Shown here: positions 8,841 through 18,426 of the stretch, piece after piece | Layout of the letters: every line of letters starts with the position of its first letter | Position numbering within the stretch: the first letter of the stretch is position 1 | Origin: Pseudomonadota bacterium | GTDB lineage: Bacteria; Pseudomonadota; Alphaproteobacteria; Dongiales; Dongiaceae | Assembly (NCBI GenBank): GCA_016183985.1 | Contig: JACPDN010000011.1 | Span: 1 to 64,000, forward strand | DNA: 64,000 nucleotides | Reading direction: 5' to 3' | Notes under the pieces: model-generated | Told to the model about the DNA's origin: nothing | The model's input: only the letters and a program-made list of their open reading frames with translations | Database searches by the model: none | Position numbers and translations under genes: made by a program

Positions 8841-9292
8841 CGCGGGGCGTAGTCCATCGAGGCGGCCCAGAAGCGCTCCAGGCGCCGCAGGGTGAGATTG
8901 ACGCCGTCCAGCTCGCCTTCCTTGAAAGTCTCGCTGTTGAGCGCGTTAAGGTGCTTGTCGTACATGTCGTGCATCTTCTGCACGACGCTCAGCGCCTTTT
9001 CCGACAGCTTCACATGAACCGCGCGACGGTCATGGGGCGAGCGTTCCTGGATGAGATAGCCGTTTTCGACCATCTTCTTGACGTTGTAGGAGACGTTGGA
9101 CCCCAGATAATAGCCCCGGTTGGTCAGTTCACCTACCGACAGCACGTCGCTGCCGATGTTGAACAGGATCATGGCCTGGACGTTGTTAAGATCCCGAATG
9201 CCCTGCCGATCAAGGTCAGCCTTGATCACTTCAAGACATTCGCGATGCAGGCGCTCAACCAGCGCGATCGTTTCCAAATAAGCTTTTTTCAC
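8837..9292 (-). CDS. MarR-family winged-helix transcriptional regulator
   Basis: A 151-aa regulator. Helix-turn-helix and wing are visible in VGELTNRGYYLGSNVSYNVKKMVENGYL and RSPHDRRAVHVKL, the latter being the DxRxxxV wing signature of MarR proteins. The unusual GYYLGSN recognition region resembles the LdtR-type branch known from alphaproteobacteria. The start is a GTG (9290-9292); a GGGG stretch lies about 7 bases upstream and the first internal Met is at residue 42, inside the fold. It converges on the SHMT-like gene with a 4-base overlap. Its targets are unknown; the 159-base gap upstream, shared with the end of the hydrolase gene at 9452, should contain its promoter. Confidence 0.8.
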   Translation of the reverse strand: MKKAYLETIALVERLHRECLEVIKADLDRQGIRDLNNVQAMILFNIGSDVLSVGELTNRGYYLGSNVSYNVKKMVENGYLIQERSPHDRRAVHVKLSEKALSVVQKMHDMYDKHLNALNSETFKEGELDGVNLTLRRLERFWAASMDYAPR

Positions 9293-9451
9293 CGCTAATC
9301 CCCAGTAGCGCAGCGCGCCCAGAAATGGTCGCGAGTCGATTCCAAGCTAGCTACCCATCGTAAAGCAATGGTTAATCCGGCGCCAGTCCGGTCACACTCG
9401 ATACATACATTTTCGCATTCCACCCGGCGCTTAGGTGGGATGCAGCCTCCG

Positions 9452-10477
9452 TTAGCGCCCCGGCGCCACCCAATCCTTAACGCCCGGCATGGGCTGGAAA
9501 TAGGTTTCGACGGCGGCCGCCGACACCTTGCCAAGGTCCGCGGGCTGCCATTTGGGCGCACCATCCTTGTCGACCAGCTGGGCGCGGACGCCTTCGAAGA
9601 AGTCCGGCGCCACCATGAAATGCTGCACCAGGCGGAAGTCCATTTTCAGTACCTCGGCAAGATCCTGGCCGCGCGACTTGGCGATATGGGCGAAAGTCAC
9701 CCGCAGACTGGTCGGCGAATGGCTTTTGAGCGCCTTCACGGTCTCGACAGCCCAGGGATCGCGCCGGGCGCTCAGAACCGTGACAATCTCCTCCAGGGTT
9801 TTCAGCCCGAAGACGGCTTCGATATTGGGGAGCATCTGCTCGATCCCGGCGGCATCGACGGGGAGCTGAAGCTCGTCGAGCTTGTCGATGTCGATCTCCC
9901 CCACCCGGCCGCTACCGATAAAGTACTTGGCGAGCCCTAAGCGCACGACGCCCGGCCCGCGCAGGGCCAAACCGGTGAGGGCCAGGATCTGAGCGACAGC
10001 CGGTGACGCTCGGTTGAGAAAATGCGCCGCCCCGACATCGGGAAAGAGGCCGATGCGGCATTCCGGCATCGCAAAAACGGTCTTATGCGTCACCACGGGG
10101 TGCGAGCAATTGAGGGCGATGCCGGCCCCACCACCCATGACGATGCCGTCCATCACGGCGATGATCGGCTTCTTATAGGTCGCGAGACGGTAGTTGAATG
10201 TGTATTCGCGGCGATAGAAGTCCTCCAAAAGGCCCATATCGCCCCGCAGCTTGGCCTCGCGCACGGCTTTCACGTCGCCGCCGGCGCAAAACGCCTTGTC
10301 ACCGGCACCGGTGATGATGACGGCCTTGATATCGGCCCGCATCTCCCAGGCGGCGAGTTGTGCTGCCATGGCATCGATCATCTCCAGCGTCAGCGCATTC
10401 AAGGCCTGCGGCCGGTTCAGCACGATGCGGCCATGGCCGTTCTCGATGGAAAAAAGGACGTCTTGAAATGCGCTCAT
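9452..10477 (-). CDS. 3-hydroxyisobutyryl-CoA hydrolase / enoyl-CoA hydratase family
   Basis: A 341-aa crotonase-fold protein. The oxyanion-hole segments GAGDKAFCAGGDVKAV and DGIVMGGGAGIAL, plus PECRIGLFPDVG, match the HIBCH branch (valine degradation: hydrolysis of 3-hydroxyisobutyryl-CoA), in which Glu and Asp of the PE..IGLFPDVG motif are catalytic. The long C-terminal extension is also typical of HIBCH and absent from ordinary 260-aa hydratases. It is a single cytoplasmic gene on the minus strand with its promoter region shared with the divergent met operon. A simple enoyl-CoA hydratase is less likely. Confidence 0.85.
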   Translation of the reverse strand: MSAFQDVLFSIENGHGRIVLNRPQALNALTLEMIDAMAAQLAAWEMRADIKAVIITGAGDKAFCAGGDVKAVREAKLRGDMGLLEDFYRREYTFNYRLATYKKPIIAVMDGIVMGGGAGIALNCSHPVVTHKTVFAMPECRIGLFPDVGAAHFLNRASPAVAQILALTGLALRGPGVVRLGLAKYFIGSGRVGEIDIDKLDELQLPVDAAGIEQMLPNIEAVFGLKTLEEIVTVLSARRDPWAVETVKALKSHSPTSLRVTFAHIAKSRGQDLAEVLKMDFRLVQHFMVAPDFFEGVRAQLVDKDGAPKWQPADLGKVSAAAVETYFQPMPGVKDWVAPGR

Positions 10478-10545
10478 CGGTTACTGCCGCCAGGAGTTCG
10501 TCGGGCAGGTTTCATCGGCCATGCAGCGGGCCGCGTCAAGCCGCC

Positions 10546-10575
10546 TTGACAGGAGCCCGTCATCGGGACCATTCT
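10546..10575 (+). promoter_or_regulatory. sigma-70-type promoter of the metY operon
   Basis: A perfect -35 box TTGACA (10546-10551) is followed after 18 bases by CATTCT (10570-10575), a weak -10 box. The predicted start, about 7 bases further, falls at the first base pair of the SAM-II aptamer, which is why this promoter is believed. Confidence 0.55.
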
Positions 10576-10577
10576 CC

Positions 10578-10636
10578 GCCCGCGCCGATTTGAAGCTCAG
10601 CTTGCGGGCGCGATATAAATGCAGCTAAAGCGCGGT
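10578..10636 (+). ncRNA. SAM-II riboswitch (metA/metZ-type RNA)
   Basis: The conserved SAM-II layout is visible. P1 is formed by CGCGCC (10581-10586) and GGCGCG (10607-10612), a perfect 6-bp stem. Its loop starts with the A/U-rich GAUUUGAA and contains AGCUUGC (10599-10605), which can form the H-type pseudoknot with GCAGCU (10621-10626) in the strongly conserved tail AAAUGCAGCUAAAG. The class is known in front of methionine genes of alphaproteobacteria, matching metY downstream. A terminator hairpin 28 bases later points to transcriptional control: SAM binding should favour termination. Confidence 0.85.
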
Positions 10637-10663
10637 TTCTAAATAGAAATCTCGTTTTGGTTG

Positions 10664-10698
10664 CCCGCCCGTTGATGACGCGGCGGGTTTTGTTTTTT
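10664..10698 (+). terminator. intrinsic terminator of the SAM-II leader
   Basis: CCCGCC (10664-10669) pairs with GGCGGG (10682-10687), with a short internal GU/AC pairing in the loop, followed by a T-rich run TTTTGTTTTTT. It lies between the SAM-II aptamer and the first gene of the operon, so it is the likely expression platform. Confidence 0.75.
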
Positions 10699-10821
10699 GG
10701 CCTGGTCCACCCCGACGGACCCGCGGGATTTGAGGGGCAGCTTGCACCGCGTCACCAAGAGCTAAAGCGCTTCGATGCCATGGCCCCAGGCAGAAATGTT
10801 GCCTTTTGGAGGGCTTGTGCG

Positions 10822-11289
10822 ATGACGACCGAGACTGACACCACCATTCCCCGCCTGCAGGACGAGATCCGCCGCGATCCGCACCGCGCGCAGATCACCT
10901 TGAAGGCCCGTGCCGGCACGACGACCGAAACCGCCCGACCCGAAGTCGGCCATGTGCAACGGGTGCTCGAAGCACTGGCCGGCAGCCTTGCCGCCACCTA
11001 TCGGCACTTCGCGGCGGCCCTCGATATTCCCCTGACCGACATCGAAATCCGGGTCGAGGCCGGGCTGGACCTTAACGGCCTCGCCGCTGCGGCCGAAGGC
11101 GTGCGTGCCGGCCCCGGCAGCATCCGCGCCGAGGCACGGCTCACCAGCACGGCAGATATTTATGCCTTGGAGCGCCTGCGTATCACGGTCGAGAGACACG
11201 ATCCGATCCTGGATCTGCTACGCCAAGCCACACCGACGCGACTTGAGATTTCGATAAACCTACGGGACAGTAATTCACTCGCTGCCTGA
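10822..11289 (+). CDS. OsmC-like fold protein lacking both catalytic cysteines
   Basis: A 155-aa protein whose layout follows the OsmC/Ohr family: the first central helix region VLEALAGSLAATYRHF and the second ERHDPILDLL correspond to the two peroxidase helices. In active members each carries a cysteine (ALASCL and HCPV); here they are Ser55 and Asp127, and the protein has no cysteine at all, so thiol peroxidase activity is not expected. GGAGGG (10807-10812) precedes the ATG at 10822. A longer in-frame start at 10657 is rejected because it would run through the leader terminator. It is the first gene behind the SAM-II riboswitch and 24 bases before metY, implying a role in sulfur amino acid metabolism (inference). 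Confidence 0.7.
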   Translation: MTTETDTTIPRLQDEIRRDPHRAQITLKARAGTTTETARPEVGHVQRVLEALAGSLAATYRHFAAALDIPLTDIEIRVEAGLDLNGLAAAAEGVRAGPGSIRAEARLTSTADIYALERLRITVERHDPILDLLRQATPTRLEISINLRDSNSLAA

Positions 11290-11313
11290 AATAATACACT
11301 AGGGAGAAGTATA

Positions 11314-12627
11314 ATGACTGCCAGCAAACATCCTGAAACGATCGTGCTCCACGTCGGCCACCGCCGCGATGCCGCGACCAATGCCGTGGCCGTGCCGATC
11401 TATCAGACGACGTCCTATCAATTCGACGACAGCGCACACGCAGCCGATCTCTTCGGCCTCAAGCGCTTCGGCAATATCTATACCCGCATCATGAACCCGA
11501 CCACGGCCGTGCTCGAAGAGCGTCTGGCAGCGCTCGAAGGCGGCGTGGCGGCATTGGCGGTCGCGTCCGGCCAGGCGGCCTCGGCCTTTGCCATCCAGAA
11601 CATCGCCAAGGTCGGCGACAATATCGTTTCCTCGACCGATCTTTATGGCGGTACCTGGAATCTCTTCGCCAACACGCTCAAGGACCAGGGCATCGAGGTG
11701 CGCTTCGTCGACCCGAAGGATCCGGAAGCCTTTGCAAAGGCCACCGACGACAAGACCCGCGCCTATTACGCCGAGACGCTGCCCAATCCGAAACTGCGCG
11801 TCTTCCCGATCAAGGAAGTGGCCGATATCGGCCGCAAGCTCGGCGTACCGCTGATCATGGACAACACGGCGGCCCCCATCATCAGCCGGCCGTTCGACCA
11901 TGGTGCTGCCATCATCGTCTATTCAACCACCAAATATATCGGTGGCCACGGCACCTCGATCGGCGGTGCCATCATCGATGGTGGCAATTTCGACTGGGAG
12001 GCCAATGCGGCCCGCTTCCCCGGGCTCAACCAGCCGGATCCCTCCTATCACGGCGCGGTCTGGACCCAGGCCGTGAAACCCTTGGGCCCCATCGCCTATA
12101 TCATCAAGGCCCGCGTCACATTGCTGCGCGATCTCGGCGCCGCCATGAGCCCGTTCAATGCCTTCATGTTCATCCAGGGTCTTGAGACCCTGCCTTTGCG
12201 CATGCGCGAGCATGTGAAGAACGCACAGGCGGTGGCGGATTATCTCAACAGCCACCCGTCGGTCACAAAGGTGATCCATCCGAGCGTCGCCTCAGGGGAG
12301 GACAAGCGCCGGGCCGATACCTATCTCAAGGGCGGCTATGGTGCCATGGTCGGCTTCGAGATCAAGGGCGGGCTCGACGCCGGCCGTCGCTTCATTGACT
12401 CGCTGAAGCTGCTCTATCACGTTGCCAATATCGGTGACGCCCGCAGCCTCGCCATCCACCCGGCCTCGACCACCCATTCGCAGCTCTCGCCCGAGGAGCA
12501 ACTCTCGAGCGGCGTGTCGGACTCTTATGTCCGCCTGGCGATCGGCCTTGAACATATCGACGACATCCTCGCCGATATCGCCCAGGCCCTCGACGTGGCA
12601 AACGGCACGGCGAAGGCCGCTGAGTAA
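11314..12627 (+). CDS. metY: O-acetylhomoserine aminocarboxypropyltransferase (sulfhydrylase)
   Basis: A 437-aa Cys/Met-metabolism PLP enzyme. Typical motifs are YTRIMNPTTAVLEERLAALE (55-74), the SSTDLYGGTWNLF segment, MDNTAAPII and the PLP lysine motif YSTTKYIGGHG with Lys207. The length, about 40 residues above cystathionine gamma-lyases, fits the OAH/OAS sulfhydrylase branch. The enzyme makes homocysteine (or methionine) directly from O-acetylhomoserine and sulfide or methanethiol. It is downstream of a SAM-II riboswitch and its terminator, which fits feedback by SAM. A strong hairpin terminator follows the gene. Confidence 0.9.
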   Translation: MTASKHPETIVLHVGHRRDAATNAVAVPIYQTTSYQFDDSAHAADLFGLKRFGNIYTRIMNPTTAVLEERLAALEGGVAALAVASGQAASAFAIQNIAKVGDNIVSSTDLYGGTWNLFANTLKDQGIEVRFVDPKDPEAFAKATDDKTRAYYAETLPNPKLRVFPIKEVADIGRKLGVPLIMDNTAAPIISRPFDHGAAIIVYSTTKYIGGHGTSIGGAIIDGGNFDWEANAARFPGLNQPDPSYHGAVWTQAVKPLGPIAYIIKARVTLLRDLGAAMSPFNAFMFIQGLETLPLRMREHVKNAQAVADYLNSHPSVTKVIHPSVASGEDKRRADTYLKGGYGAMVGFEIKGGLDAGRRFIDSLKLLYHVANIGDARSLAIHPASTTHSQLSPEEQLSSGVSDSYVRLAIGLEHIDDILADIAQALDVANGTAKAAE

Positions 12628-12641
12628 GGTCAAAGACGACA

Positions 12642-12675
12642 CCTGGACCGGCCCCCTGGCCGGTCCAGGCATTTT
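12642..12675 (+). terminator. intrinsic terminator after metY
   Basis: A perfect 12-bp stem, CCTGGACCGGCC (12642-12653) with GGCCGGTCCAGG (12658-12669), closes a 4-base loop and is followed by CATTTTC. It ends the met operon. Confidence 0.75.
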
Positions 12676-12748
12676 CAGGCCAACCGAATAGACTCGCTAC
12701 TTGCGGGTTTTGTGGCCTATATGCGCGATCAACCCATGGGGTCCGATC

Positions 12749-12967
12749 ATGCGCTACGACATCTATCGCCGCGACAACCTGATGCTGGTGTTCGAAACCG
12801 GCAAGCCACCGACCGAGATGAACCTCAGCGGCTGGAAAAGACTGCATATCGGCGTAAATGAGCAGCTTCTGGCCAATGGGACGAAGCCCATCAGCCAAAT
12901 CGACCGGGAAATCTCGCAAAACGGCATGACGACCGTGCCTGTCAAGCACGTCGTCCGCCAGACTTGA
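12749..12967 (+). CDS. small conserved-type hypothetical protein, copy 1 of a tandem pair
   Basis: A 72-aa protein of unknown function, beginning MRYDIYRRDNLMLVFE and lacking signal or membrane segments. It shares its opening YDIYRR motif, a central WK, a KPxxQI block and exact length with the next gene, so the two are paralogues. The ATG at 12749 was taken because it aligns with the start of the second copy; the frame reads upstream to 12701 without a better start. It lies between the met terminator and hemB and may have its own promoter in 12676-12748. No family is recognised. Confidence 0.6.
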   Translation: MRYDIYRRDNLMLVFETGKPPTEMNLSGWKRLHIGVNEQLLANGTKPISQIDREISQNGMTTVPVKHVVRQT

Positions 12968-12985
12968 TCCGGTGCAGGAGTGAAT

Positions 12986-14330
<1,345 letters not shown>

Positions 14331-14346
14331 CAGCCCAACTCTCCAC

Positions 14347-14425
14347 CGTCATGCCCGGGCGTGACCCGGGCATCCAGTCTATCAACGGTGAGAGTAGATC
14401 CCCGGGTCTTCGCCCGGGAATGACG
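14347..14425. repeat. GC-rich intergenic palindromic repeat (CCCGGGC type)
   Basis: CGTCATGCCCGGGCG at the left end and CGCCCGGGAATGACG at the right end are inverted copies differing at one base. Each arm is itself a hairpin built on CCCGGG (CCCGGGCGTGACCCGGG; CCCGGGTCTTCGCCCGGG). Elements of this look are dispersed in many alphaproteobacterial genomes between convergent genes. Here it lies between convergent hemB and the beta-lactamase gene, where it may also stop transcription from both sides. Confidence 0.7.
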
Positions 14426-14433
14426 AGCTTGGC

Positions 14434-15243
14434 TTACAGCTTTCCGAGCTGCGCCGGCAGCCACTCAAGCGTGCCTTTCTTGGCACGCATCCCGGCGAAG
14501 GTCTTCTGTTTCTTCTTATCGTCGATAAGGCGCACGAAGACGATCTTACGTCCCGCTTTCTCCGCCCAGCCGACATACCAGCCGAGTTGCCGCTTCTTCG
14601 CGTCAGGAGAGCCGTCGGCGTTGCTGAGGAAGCTGGTGCCGGTCTTACCCTTCACTACCCAGCCATTGTCGAGCGTCGTCTGCGGCATAGCCGCATCCGT
14701 CATGTCCATAGCCTTAGGCGACACGGAAAGCGTGCGGTCGACCAGTTTTGTCAGAAAGGCGGCTTCCTGGCGCGGCGTGATCTTCAGCGACGAGCGCAGC
14801 CAGGCCTGGGTCAGACCGTCATTCTTGCCGGGATTGCCGCTGACATCCTTGTTGCCATAATCGAATGCCTCGACATAACCGCGGAATTTCTCCATGCCCA
14901 TCTTCTTGGTGAGTTCCTGGCTGTACCAGACAACCGATTTGTCGAGCCAATAGCGTGGCGTAACGGTCGTTTTCCAGTTGTCTACCCAATCGGCAAAGCC
15001 CGGCTGGAAGTCCCAGGCAGGACGCTCGGCGTCGATAAGGATGCCGGAATCGTAACCCATGACAGCGAGCGGCACTTTGAAGGTCGAGGCCGGCGTCACC
15101 GCCTTGTCGCAATCGCCTTCGCGCAACACTTCCTTGCCGCTTGCCGCATCAACCAGCAGCGAACAGGTGACGTCGGCATGCGCCGATGTCGCGGCAACAC
15201 CGGCAGCCGCCACAAACAGCAAGGCGGAAATTCGGATGAACAT
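14434..15243 (-). CDS. class D (OXA-type) beta-lactamase
   Basis: A 269-aa secreted serine beta-lactamase with a Sec signal peptide of about 23 residues ending SAHA. All class D motifs are intact: S53-T-F-K56 (nucleophile Ser and the Lys that becomes carboxylated), S103-V-V, Y129-G-N and K200-T-G. It should hydrolyse penicillins in the periplasm; its spectrum cannot be judged. It is 69 bases downstream of a yheT-like gene on the same strand and probably the last gene of that operon, with no sign of a mobile element, so it is an intrinsic chromosomal enzyme. The ATG at 15243 follows AAAGGGG; the preceding TTG was not used. Confidence 0.9.
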   Translation of the reverse strand: MFIRISALLFVAAAGVAATSAHADVTCSLLVDAASGKEVLREGDCDKAVTPASTFKVPLAVMGYDSGILIDAERPAWDFQPGFADWVDNWKTTVTPRYWLDKSVVWYSQELTKKMGMEKFRGYVEAFDYGNKDVSGNPGKNDGLTQAWLRSSLKITPRQEAAFLTKLVDRTLSVSPKAMDMTDAAMPQTTLDNGWVVKGKTGTSFLSNADGSPDAKKRQLGWYVGWAEKAGRKIVFVRLIDDKKKQKTFAGMRAKKGTLEWLPAQLGKL

Positions 15244-15315
15244 CAATCGTCCCCTTTGTGATCAAGGGCTGCTTCAATAAGGATGGGTTTGGGCAAAATT
15301 GTGGCGCGCCGGGCG

Positions 15316-16299
15316 TCAATGCGCCTTATGGCGCAGGATGTCGAGGAAGCGCAGCAGCGCCATATCGTACCAGGGACGATCGAGGCCGATGCCGTGGAAA
15401 CCCACATGGCCGCCCGACACCGGCAGCTTCAGCTGGAGATAGGGGTTGTCATCCCAGCGCACTTGGCCGTAGCACGCAATCGGTATCCAGGGATCGTCCG
15501 ATGCATGAATGACCAGCGTCGGCACGCGGATGCTGCCCAGGCGCGGCGCCGACGAGCAGTCGGCGTAATATTCCTCCGCATCGCGATAGCCCGCCTCGGG
15601 TGCCACGATGCGATTGTCGTATTCGGTGATGGTGCGGATATCCTTGGCGTCGTGGCCACGTTCCTGGCGCATGCCGTCGATAAGATGAGCGTGGTAAAGG
15701 CGGTTGCGTTTCGAGGTGATGCAATGCGCCGTCGCACGCAGATCGATCGGCGCCGAGATCGTGACCGCACCCAGCAGGTCGGCATTGGCGCCGATCTCGC
15801 TCAAATATTTCAGCAGCACATTGCCGCCCAGCGAAAAGCCAATGGCGACGATACCGTGGCGTTTCAGCTTGGGATCGAGATCTGCGATGACCGAGGCCAC
15901 ATCCTCGCTGCGGCCGGCATGATAGGTCGTCTTGGCAAAATCACGCCCCGGCCCCGCGCCACGGAGATTGAGGCGCATCACCGGATAGCCGGCCGCCAGC
16001 AGGTGCCCCGCGCTGACACGGACATAGTAGCTGTCCTCGCTGCCGGACAGGCCATGAATGAGCAGCACCAGCGGCCGGCGGCCGGGATGCGCCGGTCGAT
16101 GCAGCTTGGCAATGAGACGATCGCCGCTGCCGTCATGGCAGGTAAAGATATGCCCCTCTGCCGGCCATTGATCGAGATTGTCCTTGGGCGGTCGCAGCCA
16201 GTTGCGCAAGGTCTGCAGATCGCCGCCCCGCCACAACCGCAAGGGTCGGAACGGCGGCAACTCGATTTTCTGCAATATCCTCAGTTCGCCGTCAGCCAT
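15316..16299 (-). CDS. YheT-family alpha/beta hydrolase
   Basis: A 327-aa hydrolase of the YheT/ABHD1-3 family. The N-terminus is short (PPFRPLRLWRGGDLQTL, the family's opening block). The nucleophile elbow GFSLGGN gives Ser156, the acid is in LVIHASDDPWIP, and the histidine in GGHVGFHG. The family handles ester substrates, perhaps lipids, at the membrane; the natural substrate is not known. The ATG at 16299 lies 19 bases inside the end of the upstream hydrolase, so the two are co-translated. A longer frame to 16494 only shadows that gene. Confidence 0.82.
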   Translation of the reverse strand: MADGELRILQKIELPPFRPLRLWRGGDLQTLRNWLRPPKDNLDQWPAEGHIFTCHDGSGDRLIAKLHRPAHPGRRPLVLLIHGLSGSEDSYYVRVSAGHLLAAGYPVMRLNLRGAGPGRDFAKTTYHAGRSEDVASVIADLDPKLKRHGIVAIGFSLGGNVLLKYLSEIGANADLLGAVTISAPIDLRATAHCITSKRNRLYHAHLIDGMRQERGHDAKDIRTITEYDNRIVAPEAGYRDAEEYYADCSSAPRLGSIRVPTLVIHASDDPWIPIACYGQVRWDDNPYLQLKLPVSGGHVGFHGIGLDRPWYDMALLRFLDILRHKAH

Positions 16300-17129
16300 T
16301 CCTCGATCAGGCCTATCTGGTCGGGCGCCATCAGTGCCGGCGCGTGCCCGATGCCGGGCCAAGTCACCAGCCTCGCGCGCGGCCCGCGCTGCGTCATATC
16401 CTCGGCCGTCTGTGGCAGCAGCAGATCTGAGTCCGCGCCGCGCAGCAGCAAAGTTGGCACGGCAAGGCGATCCCAGACCGGCCACAGATCCCAATCCTGC
16501 ACGGCCATCTTTACGTTGACGGCAATCGCCGGATCATAGGCCAAGCCAAAGGTGCCATCCGGCCGCTGCCGATGACCGTGGGCGACGAGATGCTGCCATT
16601 GCGCGTCGGTCAAAGGTCCGAACGGCGCCAGCACTTTGCGAAGATGCGTCTCGACCGCTGCCAGCGATGAGAAGCGATTGTCGAGGCCGACATAATCGGA
16701 GATGCGCAACAATGCCGCTTTGGGCACGAACGGCCCCACATCATTGATGACAAGGTGCCGGATTGGCGTGCCGGCCTGTGCCGCCAAGGTCATGCCGATG
16801 AGGCCGCCCATGGAAGTACCGATCCAATCGAGCTCGGCAACATCAAGGCGCGCGATCAGTGCGTTCATGTCGGCGCAATATTGTGGATAGCCATAATGTG
16901 TGGGATCGCGCAACCAGTCGCTGCGTCCCCGGCCGACGATATCCGGGCAGATCACCCGCGCATGTTTGGCGAGCCGCCCCGCCAGCACATCAAAATCGCG
17001 GCCATTTCGGGTGAGGCCATGGCAACAGACGATCGTGCGGGATGCCGTCGGATCGCCCCATTCGGTATAGGCAATATTATGAAAGCCGGCGGGGCTGAGT
17101 CCTTGAAAGGATTTCTGCCGCATCACCAT
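16281..17129 (-). CDS. alpha/beta-fold hydrolase
   Basis: A 282-aa soluble hydrolase. The oxyanion segment CCHGLTRNGRDFD, the nucleophile elbow WIGTSMGGLIG (Ser106), a late acid in LLLRGADSDLL and the histidine in PGIGHAP are in the usual order. The overall sequence resembles esterases and haloperoxidase-like hydrolases; the substrate is unclear. Its start overlaps the stop of the ornithine decarboxylase gene (TGATG on the minus strand), so a link with polyamine metabolism is possible but unproven. An alternative ATG two codons further in (17123) is equally placed. Confidence 0.8.
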   Translation of the reverse strand: MVMRQKSFQGLSPAGFHNIAYTEWGDPTASRTIVCCHGLTRNGRDFDVLAGRLAKHARVICPDIVGRGRSDWLRDPTHYGYPQYCADMNALIARLDVAELDWIGTSMGGLIGMTLAAQAGTPIRHLVINDVGPFVPKAALLRISDYVGLDNRFSSLAAVETHLRKVLAPFGPLTDAQWQHLVAHGHRQRPDGTFGLAYDPAIAVNVKMAVQDWDLWPVWDRLAVPTLLLRGADSDLLLPQTAEDMTQRGPRARLVTWPGIGHAPALMAPDQIGLIEEWLTAN

Positions 17130-18280
17130 CAGCGTACGGATCCGATCGACTGATCGTGAACGACCACCAATGTCTCCGGCGTGAAGCCGTTGAAACGGGT
17201 GGCGAGCGCATTGGAATAGGCGCCGACGCGGTCGATCTCGATCCAGTCGCCTTCATCGATATCCGAGGGCAGCGAGAAGGTCGATGGCAACACATCCAGA
17301 GAATCGCAGGTCGGGCCGTTGAGGATGAAATCCTTTGGCGCGCCCGTGAGGGCGCCGTTCAGACGATGCGCCCGGGCCGGCAATTTCACGCCAGCATCAA
17401 CAGTCTCGGATAGCGAGCCGTAGACGCCATCATTGATATAGAGCTGGTCGTCCTTCCTGAGTTGAACCTGCGTCACCACGGAAATCGCATGGGCCACCAG
17501 CGCGCGTCCGGGCTCGCACATCAGCACGCAATCGCGGCGCAGTTTGAGCTTCTTCACGCCCTCCTCGATTTCACGGATGAAATCTTCGAAGGGCGGCATG
17601 TTGGTACCGAGATATTCCGCCGGAAAGCCACCGCCGACGTCGAGGCCGACGATATCGACCTTGGCCTTCTCCAGGACTTCGCCCACGATCTTCAGCGCAT
17701 CGCCATAAGCGCCGGGTACCAGGCATTGCGAACCGACATGGAAAGCGAGGCCGACACGGCAACCACGCGACGCCGCGTCACGCAGCATCGCCGCCGCATC
17801 GTCGATATCGGCACCGAATTTGGAAGCGAGGTGATAGAAAGCGCCGTCGACCGGCGGCGTCTTCAGGCGTACATAGATGGTGAGACCCTCGGCACCGCCG
17901 AGTTCCTGCAGGATTTTGTTGAGTTCGCTCGGATGGTCGACGATGTATGTATCGATCTCGTAGACCTTGGCGGCCGTACCGATGACGGCGCGCCCCTTCA
18001 CCGGGTGCATGAAATAGCAGGCCGCATCGGGGAAGCTCTCACGCACCTGCGCGATTTCCGGCAGCGACGCGGTATCGAAATGACGGATACCGCCCTTGTG
18101 CAGGGCGCGCAGCACTTCGGGATGTGGGTTGCATTTCACGGCATAGAGTACGCGGCCCGGGAACTGCTCCAGGAAGCGCCCGGCGGCCTGATGGATGATG
18201 TCCGGCCGTAGGCAATAGACGGGATAGCTGGGTTTGAGCGCCTCGATCATGCTGCGAACGCTGTCGAATTCCTTGGCCAT
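17129..18280 (-). CDS. ornithine/lysine decarboxylase, alanine-racemase fold (group IV)
   Basis: A 383-aa PLP-dependent decarboxylase. PLP lysine Lys49 is in YAVKCNPHPEVL, the phosphate/glycine loop in DVGGGFPAEY, EPGRALV binds PLP, and the catalytic Cys325-Asp326 pair is in GPTCDSLDVL. These features place it with eukaryotic-type ODC and bacterial ODC/LDC rather than with arginine or diaminopimelate decarboxylases. It makes putrescine (or cadaverine) in the cytoplasm. It heads a minus-strand operon with two hydrolases and a beta-lactamase. Putrescine-type transporters and a carbamoylputrescine amidase homologue lie further right in the window. Confidence 0.9.
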   Translation of the reverse strand: MAKEFDSVRSMIEALKPSYPVYCLRPDIIHQAAGRFLEQFPGRVLYAVKCNPHPEVLRALHKGGIRHFDTASLPEIAQVRESFPDAACYFMHPVKGRAVIGTAAKVYEIDTYIVDHPSELNKILQELGGAEGLTIYVRLKTPPVDGAFYHLASKFGADIDDAAAMLRDAASRGCRVGLAFHVGSQCLVPGAYGDALKIVGEVLEKAKVDIVGLDVGGGFPAEYLGTNMPPFEDFIREIEEGVKKLKLRRDCVLMCEPGRALVAHAISVVTQVQLRKDDQLYINDGVYGSLSETVDAGVKLPARAHRLNGALTGAPKDFILNGPTCDSLDVLPSTFSLPSDIDEGDWIEIDRVGAYSNALATRFNGFTPETLVVVHDQSIGSVR

Positions 18281-18426
18281 AACGCACTCCCGGGGCTGAA
18301 TTCCGCACTTTTCTGGCTTCTAGCCCATAGCCTTGCAGTTGTCACCCACCCCTGGGATCAGCTATCTAAATGCCTAATGAACAAGTCATATTAATGACAG
18401 CTGGGAAGAACAGGGGGAAAGAGATC

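Noticed and set aside
10657-10821. Extended N-terminus of the OsmC-like protein from the GTG/TTG at 10657
   Set aside because: It would translate through the SAM-II leader terminator; the ATG at 10822 has GGAGGG at proper distance.
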